Below are positions 9,129 to 16,339 of a stretch of DNA of 39,846 nt, piece by piece. The notes beneath the pieces were generated by a model. The model did not search any database. It was not told where the DNA came from and was given only the letters and a program-made list of their open reading frames with translations. The translations under genes and the position numbers were made by a program. Source of the DNA: Deltaproteobacteria bacterium (GTDB lineage Bacteria; Desulfobacterota; Binatia; UBA1149; CAITLU01); assembly GCA_016218925.1 (NCBI GenBank), contig JACRCR010000132.1, positions 1 to 39,846 on the forward strand, read 5' to 3'. Each line of letters starts with the position of its first letter. Position 1 is the first letter of the stretch.

Positions 9129-9758
9129 ATGAAACGAGCGAGCCTGATTGTCTTGTCGTGCGTGGTTGCGTGCGTGACCGCGGTTCCAGTCTTGGCTGCC
9201 GAGCGGTGCAAGGTCAGAGTGAACCCCAGGGATGGCACGATCTCGGTGTCGGCCGTCAATGTGGTGGGAACTCTGACTTGGGGACCTGTTCTCGGCGAAG
9301 AGACGGAGGCATTTCCCGACGCAGCTACGTGCATTGTCGCCGCCGTCGCCAGGAACTGCGCGCTCGGCGCCGCCGGCACCCCCGCGCGAATTACTCCGCC
9401 GCCGCTATGCACGCTCTACGTGGCAGACTCCGCCTCGGACGACTGCTCCGTTTACATCAGGGGCTGCGTCCCCGGGGCGCGAGAGGGTTTCGCACCGTCA
9501 TCCTGCACGATGGTGCAAGGGGCTGCGACACTCATCAACTCCTGGTACGTCGAGGATACCGTGTTGTGTCCGGCAGGAACCGAGATCATGTCGGGAGGCT
9601 ACGAGCGCTGGGCTTGGGACTCGACCAGGCAGTGCATTCCGGTCGAGAATCGGCCCAAGGAAGATGGCACGGGGTGGACGGTAATATTTGCGGCTCCCAA
9701 CCAGACCGAATGTGCGGGGAATTCGTTCCGCGTGTGGGCCAAGTGCTGCCCGCAGTGA
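9129..9758 (+). CDS. secreted cysteine-rich protein of unknown function
   Basis: 209 residues. The start at 9129 is preceded by AAGGGAGG at ideal spacing; an ATG at 9123 is too close to it. A clear Sec signal peptide occupies about residues 1-23 (MKRASLIVLSCVVACVTAVPVLAAE, shown here only as its boundary: cleavage after the AxA-type VLAA). The mature part has about twelve cysteines, so disulfides in the periplasm or outside are likely. The C-terminal third (CPAGTEIMSGGYERW, then WTVIFAAPNQ and a closing VWAKCC) resembles a beta-sandwich repeat frequent in exported bacterial proteins of unknown role. No catalytic motif is visible. Confidence 0.8.
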   Translation: MKRASLIVLSCVVACVTAVPVLAAERCKVRVNPRDGTISVSAVNVVGTLTWGPVLGEETEAFPDAATCIVAAVARNCALGAAGTPARITPPPLCTLYVADSASDDCSVYIRGCVPGAREGFAPSSCTMVQGAATLINSWYVEDTVLCPAGTEIMSGGYERWAWDSTRQCIPVENRPKEDGTGWTVIFAAPNQTECAGNSFRVWAKCCPQ

Positions 9759-9783
9759 GCTACAGGTAGTCGCAACGACGGCA

Positions 9784-9819
9784 CCGCGCAGCCCACGGCG
9801 GCTGCGCGGCGCCGCCGTG
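9784..9819 (+). promoter_or_regulatory. two overlapping, mutually exclusive hairpins
   Basis: CCGCGCAGCC (9784-9793) pairs perfectly with GGCTGCGCGG (9800-9809). CACGGCGGC (9794-9802) pairs perfectly with GCCGCCGTG (9811-9819). The loop of the first is the arm of the second, so only one can form at a time. The element lies 26 bases after the secreted-protein stop and 77 bases before the LLM oxidoreductase start. It could be a terminator or an attenuator-like switch; no T-run follows either stem. Confidence 0.4.
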
Positions 9820-9895
9820 CCGGCACAGAAGGCTCGCGCCTCGCGTTCTGCGGTCCGCACTTGCCACGGCTCGGCGCGCGTGGACTTGTACGCGC

Positions 9896-10924
9896 ATGCC
9901 AGCAAGCAAACGTCCCCGATACTGGAGTGTGATCTCACCGATGCCCGCCGCCGAGCTCACCGGCATGTGCCGGATGCTCGAAGCCTCGGGGATTGACGGC
10001 TTGTTCGCGCCGCAGGTCCTGGGACCGCCGTGGATTCCGCTCGCCGTTGCCGCCGGTGTGACCGACCGCGTGCAACTCGGCAGCGGCATCGCCATCGCTG
10101 CGGCGCGCAGTCCGTTCGAGACCGCGATGGCGGCCCTGGACATGGACCGCATCAGCGGCGGCCGCTTCGTGCTCGGCCTGGGTACAAGCGTGCTGGCGTG
10201 GACACGCGGTGTGTTCGGATCTCCGGTGGGCAAGCAGGTCTCGCACCTGCGCGAGACGGTCGCCGCCATCCGCCACATCGTCGCCGGCGCGCACCGCGGC
10301 CTGGCGCCGTTCGAGGGTGAGTTCTACACCGCCGATTTCCGCGAGCTTCAAGCCACCGCGCCGCCGGTCCGCGAGTCGATCCCGATCTGGATCGCCGCGC
10401 TGCGGTCCAAGATGGTGCAACTGGCGGCCGAGGTCGGCGACGGCCTGATCGGTCATCCTATGTGGTCGATCCAGTGGACCCTCGAGCACATGCGCCCGCA
10501 GTTCGAAGCTGCCCTTGCCGGCGCCGGACGGCGTCGCAGCGACGTCGAGGTCAACCTCTGGTACTGGGCCGCCCCGGGGCCGGACCTGCGCCAGGCCATC
10601 GAGGATTCGCGGCCGACCATGGCTTTCTACGGGGGCATCGCGCAGTACGAGCCGTTCTTCGCGGCACATGGGTTCGGCGACGTTGCCAAGAGGCTCCAGC
10701 AGGCGGTGCAGCGCGGTGACTACCGCAGCGCCGCCGGTCTGGTTCCCGACGAGATGGTGCGCACGTTCGTCGCCGTCGGCAGTGATGACGCGATTCGCGA
10801 GCGTTTCGCCGCGATCGGCGACTTCGCGGATTCGCTGTGCGTCGTACCGCCGGCTTACACGCTGTCGGCCGAGAAGACGATGGCCTATGGAATGGGGATC
10901 GCGCAGGCGCTGTACGCGGGGTGA
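9896..10924 (+). CDS. LLM-class (luciferase-like) F420-dependent oxidoreductase
   Basis: 342 residues with a TIM-barrel bacterial-luciferase fold. Typical stretches are VQLGSGIAIAAARSPFETA, MDRISGGRFVLGLGTS, HLRETVAAIRHIVAG, IPIWIAALRSKMVQLAAEVGDGLIGH and the late WAAPGPD region. Members use coenzyme F420 or FMN to oxidise or reduce alcohols, ketones or methylenetetrahydromethanopterin-like substrates; which one applies here cannot be read from the sequence. The start is the ATG at 9896. It is flanked by strong hairpins on both sides, so it may be monocistronic. Confidence 0.9.
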   Translation: MPASKRPRYWSVISPMPAAELTGMCRMLEASGIDGLFAPQVLGPPWIPLAVAAGVTDRVQLGSGIAIAAARSPFETAMAALDMDRISGGRFVLGLGTSVLAWTRGVFGSPVGKQVSHLRETVAAIRHIVAGAHRGLAPFEGEFYTADFRELQATAPPVRESIPIWIAALRSKMVQLAAEVGDGLIGHPMWSIQWTLEHMRPQFEAALAGAGRRRSDVEVNLWYWAAPGPDLRQAIEDSRPTMAFYGGIAQYEPFFAAHGFGDVAKRLQQAVQRGDYRSAAGLVPDEMVRTFVAVGSDDAIRERFAAIGDFADSLCVVPPAYTLSAEKTMAYGMGIAQALYAG

Positions 10925-10961
10925 GCGGCGAGCCCGCGATGCGGGCGTTGAGCGTGACAAC

Positions 10962-10982
10962 CGGCGGCGAAGTCCGCCGCCG
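10962..10982 (+). terminator. GC-rich hairpin after the LLM gene
   Basis: CGGCGGCG and CGCCGCCG form a perfect 8-bp stem with loop AAGTC. A smaller stem, GCCCGC/GCGGGC with loop GAT, lies just before it at 10932-10946. No T-run follows. It lies 27 bases before the next gene, so it could also affect that gene's leader. Confidence 0.4.
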
Positions 10983-11008
10983 ACCCCGGCGCAGGATTGG
11001 GAGTTACG

Positions 11009-11710
11009 ATGAAGCCGAATGCGCCGCCACTGGCTCTCGTGTCGTTTACCTTGGTGCTGCTCGGTGCGGGAGCGCCCGTCGCGGCGAACCCCGACGCCAG
11101 CACGAGTGCGGCGACGGCGTCGGCGACGGAGCAGCGAACGCTGCCTGCGGACACGAACGCGCTGCTCGGACCCTACGTCGGGTTCGGTGGCGGTCTCGGG
11201 TTCGGGACTTCGGGAAACCGCGCCAGAGGTTTGCAGGGGTACCTCGTCGGCGATCTCGACAGCACCAGCGGCGTGATCGACCTGCGCGCCGGTTATCGGT
11301 TTCACCCGCGGCTGGCGGCCGAGTTGCTCTGGCAGTACGCGACGGGCTGGGACTTTCCGTTCTACGGTCACGGGGATTCGACCATGTCGGTGTGGAATCT
11401 GACCGCGAACCTGAAGGCTTATCCTCTGTCGCGAGCGAAGTGGCAGCCGTTCGTGGTGGCCGGCGTCGGTGTCGGGCAGCGCAGGTCTGAGGGAAAGGGA
11501 GAGTTCTGCGAGGCCGACGGCATCAACTGCAGCCAGACCGCCGACGAGAAGGACGAAGCGTTCGTATCGCGTATGGGAGCCGGCCTCGACGTCTCGATCA
11601 GTGCGAACTGGACGCTGAGCACCGAAGCCGTCTACGTCATCGGCACGATGGACCTTTCGTACCTCGAGTTCGTCACGACGACGATCGATCTCAGTTACCG
11701 GTTTCGCTGA
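11009..11710 (+). CDS. outer-membrane beta-barrel protein
   Basis: 233 residues. GGGAG lies about 6 bases before the ATG. A Sec signal peptide spans about residues 1-26, ending at PVAAN. The rest alternates polar and hydrophobic residues in a pattern of about eight strands: GPYVGFGGGLGFG, IDLRAGYRFHPRLAAELLWQY, WNLTANLKAYPL, WQPFVVAGVGVGQR, MGAGLDVSISANWTLSTEAVYVIG and TTTIDLSYRFR. The terminal aromatic strand YRFR fits BAM-dependent insertion. This is the small OmpA/OmpW-like barrel class (outer membrane protein beta-barrel domain). It has no OmpA peptidoglycan-binding domain. A structural or adaptation role is likely, and no specific substrate is suggested. Confidence 0.87.
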   Translation: MKPNAPPLALVSFTLVLLGAGAPVAANPDASTSAATASATEQRTLPADTNALLGPYVGFGGGLGFGTSGNRARGLQGYLVGDLDSTSGVIDLRAGYRFHPRLAAELLWQYATGWDFPFYGHGDSTMSVWNLTANLKAYPLSRAKWQPFVVAGVGVGQRRSEGKGEFCEADGINCSQTADEKDEAFVSRMGAGLDVSISANWTLSTEAVYVIGTMDLSYLEFVTTTIDLSYRFR

Positions 11711-11727
11711 CCGCCCGCTGCGGCGGT
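11710..11727. terminator. hairpin between convergent genes
   Basis: ACCGCC and GGCGGT form a 6-bp stem with loop CGCTGC directly at the stop of the beta-barrel gene, before the convergent lipoprotein gene. GTTGTT follows on the plus strand. Weak candidate for a bidirectional terminator. Confidence 0.3.
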
Positions 11728-11753
11728 GCGTTGTTGCGCGGTGCCGGCGGCGC

Positions 11754-12350
11754 TCAGGGCGATGGCTGCACTTCGAGCAAGTTGCTCACGTAGACGATGT
11801 CTGGTGCGAAGTCGCCGACCAGCGGCGCCTGCTCGGGCAGGTCGGCCGGCGTTCCGCCCAGGTAGGCCAGCACCACTACGATGAGTTTGCTCGCCGCCGC
11901 CATCGATCCGGCATCGGCCAGCGTCACGTCGACTTGGCCGTCGGTGTGATCGTCGCCTGCCACGGTCTCGGTCGAGGCCAGTGTCCACGGCCCCGCAAGG
12001 TGGTCGCCCGAGACGGCCAAGAAGACGGTGCCGTCGGGGAACCCGGTGGCCGAGAACGCCAGCGTCGCCGTGCACTGCGGCTGGTCGGGGACCTCGACGC
12101 AGGCGAGCGCTTCGGAAGGATCCTGGATGTCCATGCTCGCCACCGCGGCGTCGTCGATAGTCGTCGACGCACCCGAGCCGCAGTACGGTCGTTCGTCGAA
12201 GGAAACGCACGAGCCGCTGCGCATGGCCACCAGCAGGGCTTCGGCCTCGCTCTCGGGCGAATCGTCGAAGCCGGCCGAGCCGCTTCCGCAGCCGGCCGCG
12301 AGCGCCGCAGTCAAGCACGTACCTAGTAGCAGTCGGGTAAGGAACCGCAT
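11754..12350 (-). CDS. putative lipoprotein of unknown function
   Basis: 198 residues from the ATG at 12350, which has GAGGAGAGAG upstream. The N-terminus is a lipoprotein signal with lipobox LAAGC and lipidated Cys21. The next residue is Gly, not Asp, so export to the outer membrane is allowed. The mature part has a few cysteines (GSCVSFDERPYC, ACVEVPDQPQC) and a beta-rich central segment (TATLAFSATGFPDGTVFLAVSG) resembling an Ig-like or choice-of-anchor type sandwich. I recognise no enzyme motif. Its start is 14 bases after the stop of the HTH regulator gene, so the two form an operon. Confidence 0.82.
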   Translation of the reverse strand: MRFLTRLLLGTCLTAALAAGCGSGSAGFDDSPESEAEALLVAMRSGSCVSFDERPYCGSGASTTIDDAAVASMDIQDPSEALACVEVPDQPQCTATLAFSATGFPDGTVFLAVSGDHLAGPWTLASTETVAGDDHTDGQVDVTLADAGSMAAASKLIVVVLAYLGGTPADLPEQAPLVGDFAPDIVYVSNLLEVQPSP

Positions 12351-12364
12351 CGTCGTCTCTCTCC

Positions 12365-13162
12365 TCACACCGTCGTTGCCGTGATGAGCACGTTGAGGAA
12401 CTCCGCGTCGGTGCCCGGGTCGCAGGCGAACTCCTCGACGAGGCCACGCACGCAGTCGTCCAGCTTCTTGTAGAATTCGGGGATCCGTTTGCGATCGATG
12501 TGAAGGTAATGGTTGCGAACGTGGCTCGATGCCGCGCGCTGCGGAACCGAGAGCTTGTCGAGCAGGCTCTTGGCGAAGATCGTCGCGAACTCCATCGCAA
12601 GGGCTCTGCGTTCCTCGGTTCCCGAAGCGACGTAGTGGCGCGCCACCCGTCGCACGCGCGCGGCCTGCACCTCGACGAGTTCCTTGTCGCGAAGCAGCGC
12701 GACTACGCGATCGACGTCGGCGCGGCGCGCCTTGCCGCGCACCGCGCGCGCGATCTCCTCGCGCCACGTGCGCGAGGAGACCCAGGTGCCGTCATCGGGT
12801 AGCGCGGCCACCGCGCGTGCAACCTGGACCGCGAGGTCGGCATCGGAGACCCCTTCAACCGCCGCGTTGTCGTGAAGCGCGCGCCGCAGTTCCCTCCCGA
12901 ACGCGTAAAGCATCCGGTCGCGGTACAAGACGGCCAGCAACAACTCGGGCGGCTCGGCGCGCAAGGCGGCCAGCCGTCGCACCAGAGCCTCGCTCGGAAA
13001 GCGCTTTCCCTTCTCGATGTAGCCGAGCATCACCGGGTCGACCGCTCCGGCGAGCGTCTCGGTCGCAAAGCGCTTGACCGTGAAATCGCGGCCGGTCAGC
13101 ACCCGGGTCTCGTAGAAGTAGTCCTTGATCGCCTTTGGGGCGGTGCTCGGGTGCGTGGCCAT
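12365..13162 (-). CDS. HTH transcriptional regulator, TIGR02147/DUF4423-like
   Basis: 265 residues. The N-terminal part (about 20-75) looks like a degenerate XRE-type helix-turn-helix: FTVKRFATETL, then DPVMLGYIEKGKRFPSEALVRRLAAL. A middle region (about 85-180) is helical, with charged stretches such as REEIARAVRGKARRADVDRVVALLRDKELVEV, which could be a second winged helix. The C-terminal part HYLHIDRKRIPEFYKKLDDCVRGLVEEF followed by a short strand-like FLNVLITATTV resembles the DUF4423 domain of the TIGR02147 family, first noted in Fibrobacter and Bdellovibrio-type genomes. It precedes a lipoprotein gene and diverges from a TSP3 protein gene, and is the obvious candidate to bind the palindromes between them. 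No ribosome-binding site precedes the ATG; the predicted transcript start is about 2-4 bases upstream, so the mRNA may be leaderless. Confidence 0.78.
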   Translation of the reverse strand: MATHPSTAPKAIKDYFYETRVLTGRDFTVKRFATETLAGAVDPVMLGYIEKGKRFPSEALVRRLAALRAEPPELLLAVLYRDRMLYAFGRELRRALHDNAAVEGVSDADLAVQVARAVAALPDDGTWVSSRTWREEIARAVRGKARRADVDRVVALLRDKELVEVQAARVRRVARHYVASGTEERRALAMEFATIFAKSLLDKLSVPQRAASSHVRNHYLHIDRKRIPEFYKKLDDCVRGLVEEFACDPGTDAEFLNVLITATTV

Positions 13163-13170
13163 CCGCGTCG

Positions 13171-13222
13171 CACAATAGACAAAACGATTGTGCTTGCCAA
13201 CCTAACAAAATTTGTTTAGAAA
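13171..13222. promoter_or_regulatory. divergent overlapping promoters with palindromic operators
   Basis: An AT-rich island in high-GC DNA. Plus strand: TTGCCA (13194-13199), 17-base spacer, TAGAAA (13217-13222). Minus strand: TTGGCA (13200-13195), 17-base spacer, TATTGT (13177-13172). The two -35 boxes overlap. A perfect inverted repeat AACAAA-A-TTTGTT (13204-13216) lies in the plus spacer. CACAAT-N10-ATTGTG (13171-13192) covers the minus spacer and -10. Both palindromes contain ACAA/TTGT half sites. The probable regulator is the adjacent HTH protein. The boxes are 4-5 of 6 matches to sigma-70 consensus; the paired geometry is what makes them convincing. Confidence 0.6.
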
Positions 13223-13296
13223 CTGAACGCACAACGCTGGCCGCGACCGGACGCCTGTCAGCGCGGCGACGGCGCGGCCCAATCAGGAGGATCGCA

Positions 13297-13932
13297 ATGC
13301 AAACTCGCCACATTCTCGTAGCCGGCCTCGCCCTGTCGCTGCTGACACTTTCGCCGTGCGCGGCCGACGCCAAGAAACCCAGACTTCGCGACGAAATCGC
13401 GCGCCTGCGCGCCGACGTCGCCGGGCTCGCCAGCCAGATCAACTTCATCAACAGCCGCGACAGCGGCGCCGGCTCTAACGGCCCAGGCTACTCGATGTGC
13501 CAGGATCCGTGCGCCACTGACTCCGATGGCGACGGTCTCGGCGACTGCGAAGACTACTGTCCGTGCGACCCGAACGTTGCCGATGGCGACGGCGACGGCG
13601 TGCCCGATTGCGCGGACCCGTGCGCCGACGATCCTACCGATGCGTGCAACGATCCGTGCCAGACGGACTCGGACGCGGACGGCGTCAACGACTGCGAGGA
13701 TCAGTGCCCGTACGATCCTGCGCTGCCCGCCGATACTGACCAGGATGGAATCTTCGATTGTCAGGATCCGTGCCCGGAGGATCCGTTCAACCAGTGCTGG
13801 GACTGGTGCCTGCTAGATCAGGACGGCGACGGCGTGCCCGACTGCCAGGACCAATGCCCGTGGGTAGCCGAGCCCAGCGGGGGTGCCGGGTCCGGCGACA
13901 CCTGCGAGCCCCCGCCCGCGTACGCGCGCTGA
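13297..13932 (+). CDS. secreted TSP3-repeat calcium-binding protein
   Basis: 211 residues with AGGAGG 8 bases before the ATG. A Sec signal peptide covers about residues 1-25 (LSPCAADA), and a short predicted coiled coil follows (LRDEIARLRADVAGLASQINFI). The body is five aspartate-rich thrombospondin type 3 units: DSDGDGLGDCEDYCP, DGDGDGVPDCADPC, DSDADGVNDCEDQCP, DTDQDGIFDCQDPCP and DQDGDGVPDCQDQCP. Each has a DxDxDG calcium loop and paired cysteines. The protein ends soon after the last repeat with a Gly/Pro tail, and there is no sorting or anchoring domain. It is probably an extracellular or outer-surface calcium-dependent structural protein. It diverges from the HTH regulator and probably belongs to the same regulon. 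Confidence 0.88.
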   Translation: MQTRHILVAGLALSLLTLSPCAADAKKPRLRDEIARLRADVAGLASQINFINSRDSGAGSNGPGYSMCQDPCATDSDGDGLGDCEDYCPCDPNVADGDGDGVPDCADPCADDPTDACNDPCQTDSDADGVNDCEDQCPYDPALPADTDQDGIFDCQDPCPEDPFNQCWDWCLLDQDGDGVPDCQDQCPWVAEPSGGAGSGDTCEPPPAYAR

Positions 13933-13945
13933 GCCGGCGCGAGGT

Positions 13946-13986
13946 CAGGTCTTGCGTCGCGCACTCACAGCGCGGCGCAAGACCTG
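13946..13986 (+). terminator. long hairpin after the TSP3 gene
   Basis: CAGGTCTTGCG and CGCAAGACCTG are perfect 11-bp arms. The stem continues inward with a T-G wobble and CGCGC/GCGCG to a 7-base loop, about 17 bp in all. It starts 14 bases after the stop. No T-run follows, so it may rely on Rho or act to stabilise the mRNA. Confidence 0.5.
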
Positions 13987-14618
13987 GAAGTACTCTGCCC
14001 ACCTGCCGGTGAGTTGAAGAAGTCAGCGAGCGTGTGCTCGCGCACCGAGGCGCGCCGTCGCTCTCGCTGCGCCATCGACCGGTCTCGTCCACGGCCGGCG
14101 TCGTAGCGCAAGGAATTGCAGTCTTGCCGCGATCGCGCAATCGGTTGCGTGCTCGGCGTCGGTTCACTCGGGCGTTTCGTGACGTTCCATGCAGCCCTTC
14201 GCGACCCGTGCCAGTGGCATGGCTGTTGCTCTATCTCTTCCGGCCCGCGGCGCGAAGAAACGCACCGCGCCCGGAGAGTCTACCGGCATGAGCGAGACAG
14301 ACCACGTGGCGACCGAGGACTGCGAGACGCGGAGGTATGGCCGCGACAACGCTTCGATCCGCGGGCGTGGTCGGTTCCGTCGCGGGTGGCCGGCGCGGAT
14401 CGTGTTCTCTCAACTGCGGCAGCCCGTGTTCGTCGGGAGCATTCCGCGCGAATTTCCGGCCCGCGGAGCATCTCGTCTATCGCGTGCTGCACGAAATTCC
14501 GATGCAGCTTCCGAAAACCTCCATCGCCGTAATTCCGGAAACTCTTGGCGGTGCGAAGATCCCTGCGCGGCGCGGCACACTTCCGTCAGGGGTGGACGAA
14601 CGTGCCGCAGCGGGGTAA
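13987..14618. other. non-coding region with TTCCG repeats before the IS remnant
   Basis: About 630 bases with no convincing gene: the open frames here are Arg/Ser-rich and lack ribosome-binding sites. From 14442 to 14580 the pentamer TTCCG recurs six times, for example at 14442, 14453, 14497, 14509, 14533 and 14575. This may be the left end of the IS21-like element that follows, since IS21-family ends carry several short transposase-binding repeats. Confidence 0.4.
14533..14551 (+). repeat. left copy of TTCCGGAA-N6-GGCGG
   Basis: TTCCGGAA, six bases, GGCGG. The same pattern recurs in the same orientation at 16085-16103, bracketing the IstA frame 1.55 kb apart. They may be transposase-binding sites at the element ends or chance; IS21 ends are normally inverted, which argues against a simple terminal repeat. 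Confidence 0.35.
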
Positions 14619-16019
14619 GGGATCTGCCGAACGAGCACGCGTCACGAGACCCGAGGTCTCGTCGATGCAGGTCTGCGTTCCGCCAAGATCGCCGAACTCG
14701 TCCGCGCCTGCGCGCGCAACGTACGAGCAGCGGTTTGCCAGGATCAGCTCTTCGAAACTGACGGTGCCATGGAGCGAGAGCGCAAAGCCATCGGACGGCC
14801 GTCCAAGACCGAGCAGTTTCGGTCGTTCGTTGCCGAGATTGTCGGCAACGACCCCGATGTGACGTCACTCGAGGTTCTTCGGCAGGCTCGCCGCAAGGGC
14901 TACACGGGCGGCAAGTCCGCGATGTACGAACTCGTCGCCTCGCTGCGATCGACGCTGGCGCGGTCGCCGATTCGCTTCGAGGGGCTGCCGGGAGAATTCA
15001 CCCAACACGACTTCGGGCGCGTCGACGTCCGTTTTCTCGACGGCACCAGGCAGCGCCGGCACTTCTTCGTTTCGCGACTGAAGTATTCTCGGGTCGTTGC
15101 CGTCACGCTGATGCCAGACGATAGGGTCGAGACGCTGGTTGGTACTCTGGTCACGCACTTCGAGTCCTTGGGTGGAGTCCCGCTTCTTGCCGTTTTCGAT
15201 CGACCCGACACCATCGCCATGGAATGGAAACGCGACGGCGAGGTCACCACGTGGACCTCCACGTTCATTGCCGCCTTGGTCGAGCTCGCAGTGGGAGTGG
15301 AGGTGTGCCGGCCGGCCGGGGGAAAGCGGAAAGGATCGGTCGACAGCCTCGTGAACTGGGTGAAGGGGGCGTTCTTCAGGCAGCGCCGCTTCCAAGACGA
15401 TGGCGACTTGCACATCCAGCTCGCCCAGTGGCACGAGGAGGTCAACAAGCGGCGTCCGTGTCGCGCTACCGGGGTGATCCCGGCCGAGCGGCACCGCGAA
15501 GAATTGCCGCGGCTGCGTCCGCTCAAGATCAAGCCCGCAGAGCTGGTGCTGAAGATTCCGATCTTCGTCGGTCCCACCGCAACGGTGCTTCACGACACGC
15601 ACAGTTACTCGATGCCGGCTGAGGCCATCGGGATCGCGGGTGTCCTGCACCTTCATCGCAACCGCGTGCGCATAATGGCGGGAGGCTACGCAGCCGAGCA
15701 CGAGCGGCTCGTTGTTGAGGGCGCGAAGTCCACGCTACCCGCGCATCGCACCGAACTCGTCAAGGCCGTCTCCGGCAAGCGCGCCAAACACTACTCCAAA
15801 CGCGAGCAGCTCCTGGAACTCGGCGATCCCGTCCATCACTATCTGACAGAGATCTTTCGTCGCCGGCCACGGGCATGGGTCGCCGAGATCGACAGGCTCT
15901 ACGACTTGCTCCAAGAGCATGGCGCGGTGCTCTTGCTCCGCGCTTTCGCGCACGCCCTGGAGCGGGCCACCTACAGCACCGAGCACCTGGTGCGCTTCCT
16001 CAAACGCGCGGGCTCGTAA
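14619..16019 (+). pseudogene. IS21-family transposase IstA, N-terminally damaged
   Basis: From the ATG at 14769 the frame gives 416 residues resembling IstA: GRPSKTEQF and GYTGGKSAMYELVASLR near the start, then an rve-type catalytic core. The core carries Asp in TQHDFG, Asp in AVFDRPD, and Asp where family members usually have Glu (GKRKGSVDSLVNWVKGAFF against the usual KGKVE). A C-terminal Mu-transposase-like part follows (VLHDTHSYSMPAEAIG). The frame stays open upstream to 14619 and encodes an HTH-like remnant (GLRSAKIAELVRACARNVRAAV) without any start codon, as if the usual DNA-binding N-terminus lost residues. The helper ATPase IstB is absent downstream. Probably a dead element; the unbroken core suggests recent decay. 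Confidence 0.72.
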
Positions 16020-16034
16020 CTCGAGTCGCCCCGG

Positions 16035-16050
16035 CTGACAGCGGTGTCAG
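16035..16050 (+). repeat. hairpin after the IstA remnant
   Basis: CTGACA and TGTCAG form a 6-bp stem (7 with the next G-C pair) around GCGG, 15 bases after the IstA stop. It may be a terminator or part of the element end. No T-run follows. Confidence 0.35.
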
Positions 16051-16084
16051 CGCCGAGTCTCGTATCGACTGAACCCGCAATCAT

Positions 16085-16103
16085 TTCCGGAATAGATAGG
16101 CGG
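16085..16103 (+). repeat. right copy of TTCCGGAA-N6-GGCGG
   Basis: Matches the left copy at 14533. The overlapping palindrome CGGAAATTTCCG follows at 16101-16112, giving three TTCCG-type motifs within 28 bases. Probably marks the right end of the IS21-like remnant. Confidence 0.35.
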
Positions 16104-16112
16104 AAATTTCCG

Positions 16113-16339
16113 GAGCAACTTGCGCGAAGGTGTATTGGCGCGGGACCGGAGGGGTCTTTCTCCGCCCCCCTCTTGCCACACTGATTGACGCTGCATTAGA
16201 GTGCGGACCGGGCTTGATAAGCAGCAGTGTCGGTCTCGCCGCTTGCACGCGCATGCGTCGGGTCGACAGAAGGGTTCCCGCGTCGCGGCGTTCACGATGT
16301 CACGATGCGGGCGAATTTCAGGGCATCAGGAGGGTCAGT
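16113..16339. other. leader region of the Tad-like cassette
   Basis: No gene seen. TTGACG (16185) and TTGCCA (16173) resemble -35 boxes, but no -10 sits at a good distance. The only clear signal is the AGGAGGG ribosome-binding site at 16328-16334. Confidence 0.35.

Noticed and set aside
14189..14761. Open frames before the IstA remnant
   Set aside because: Arg/Ser-rich translations with no ribosome-binding site and no family resemblance; more likely non-coding DNA of the decayed element.
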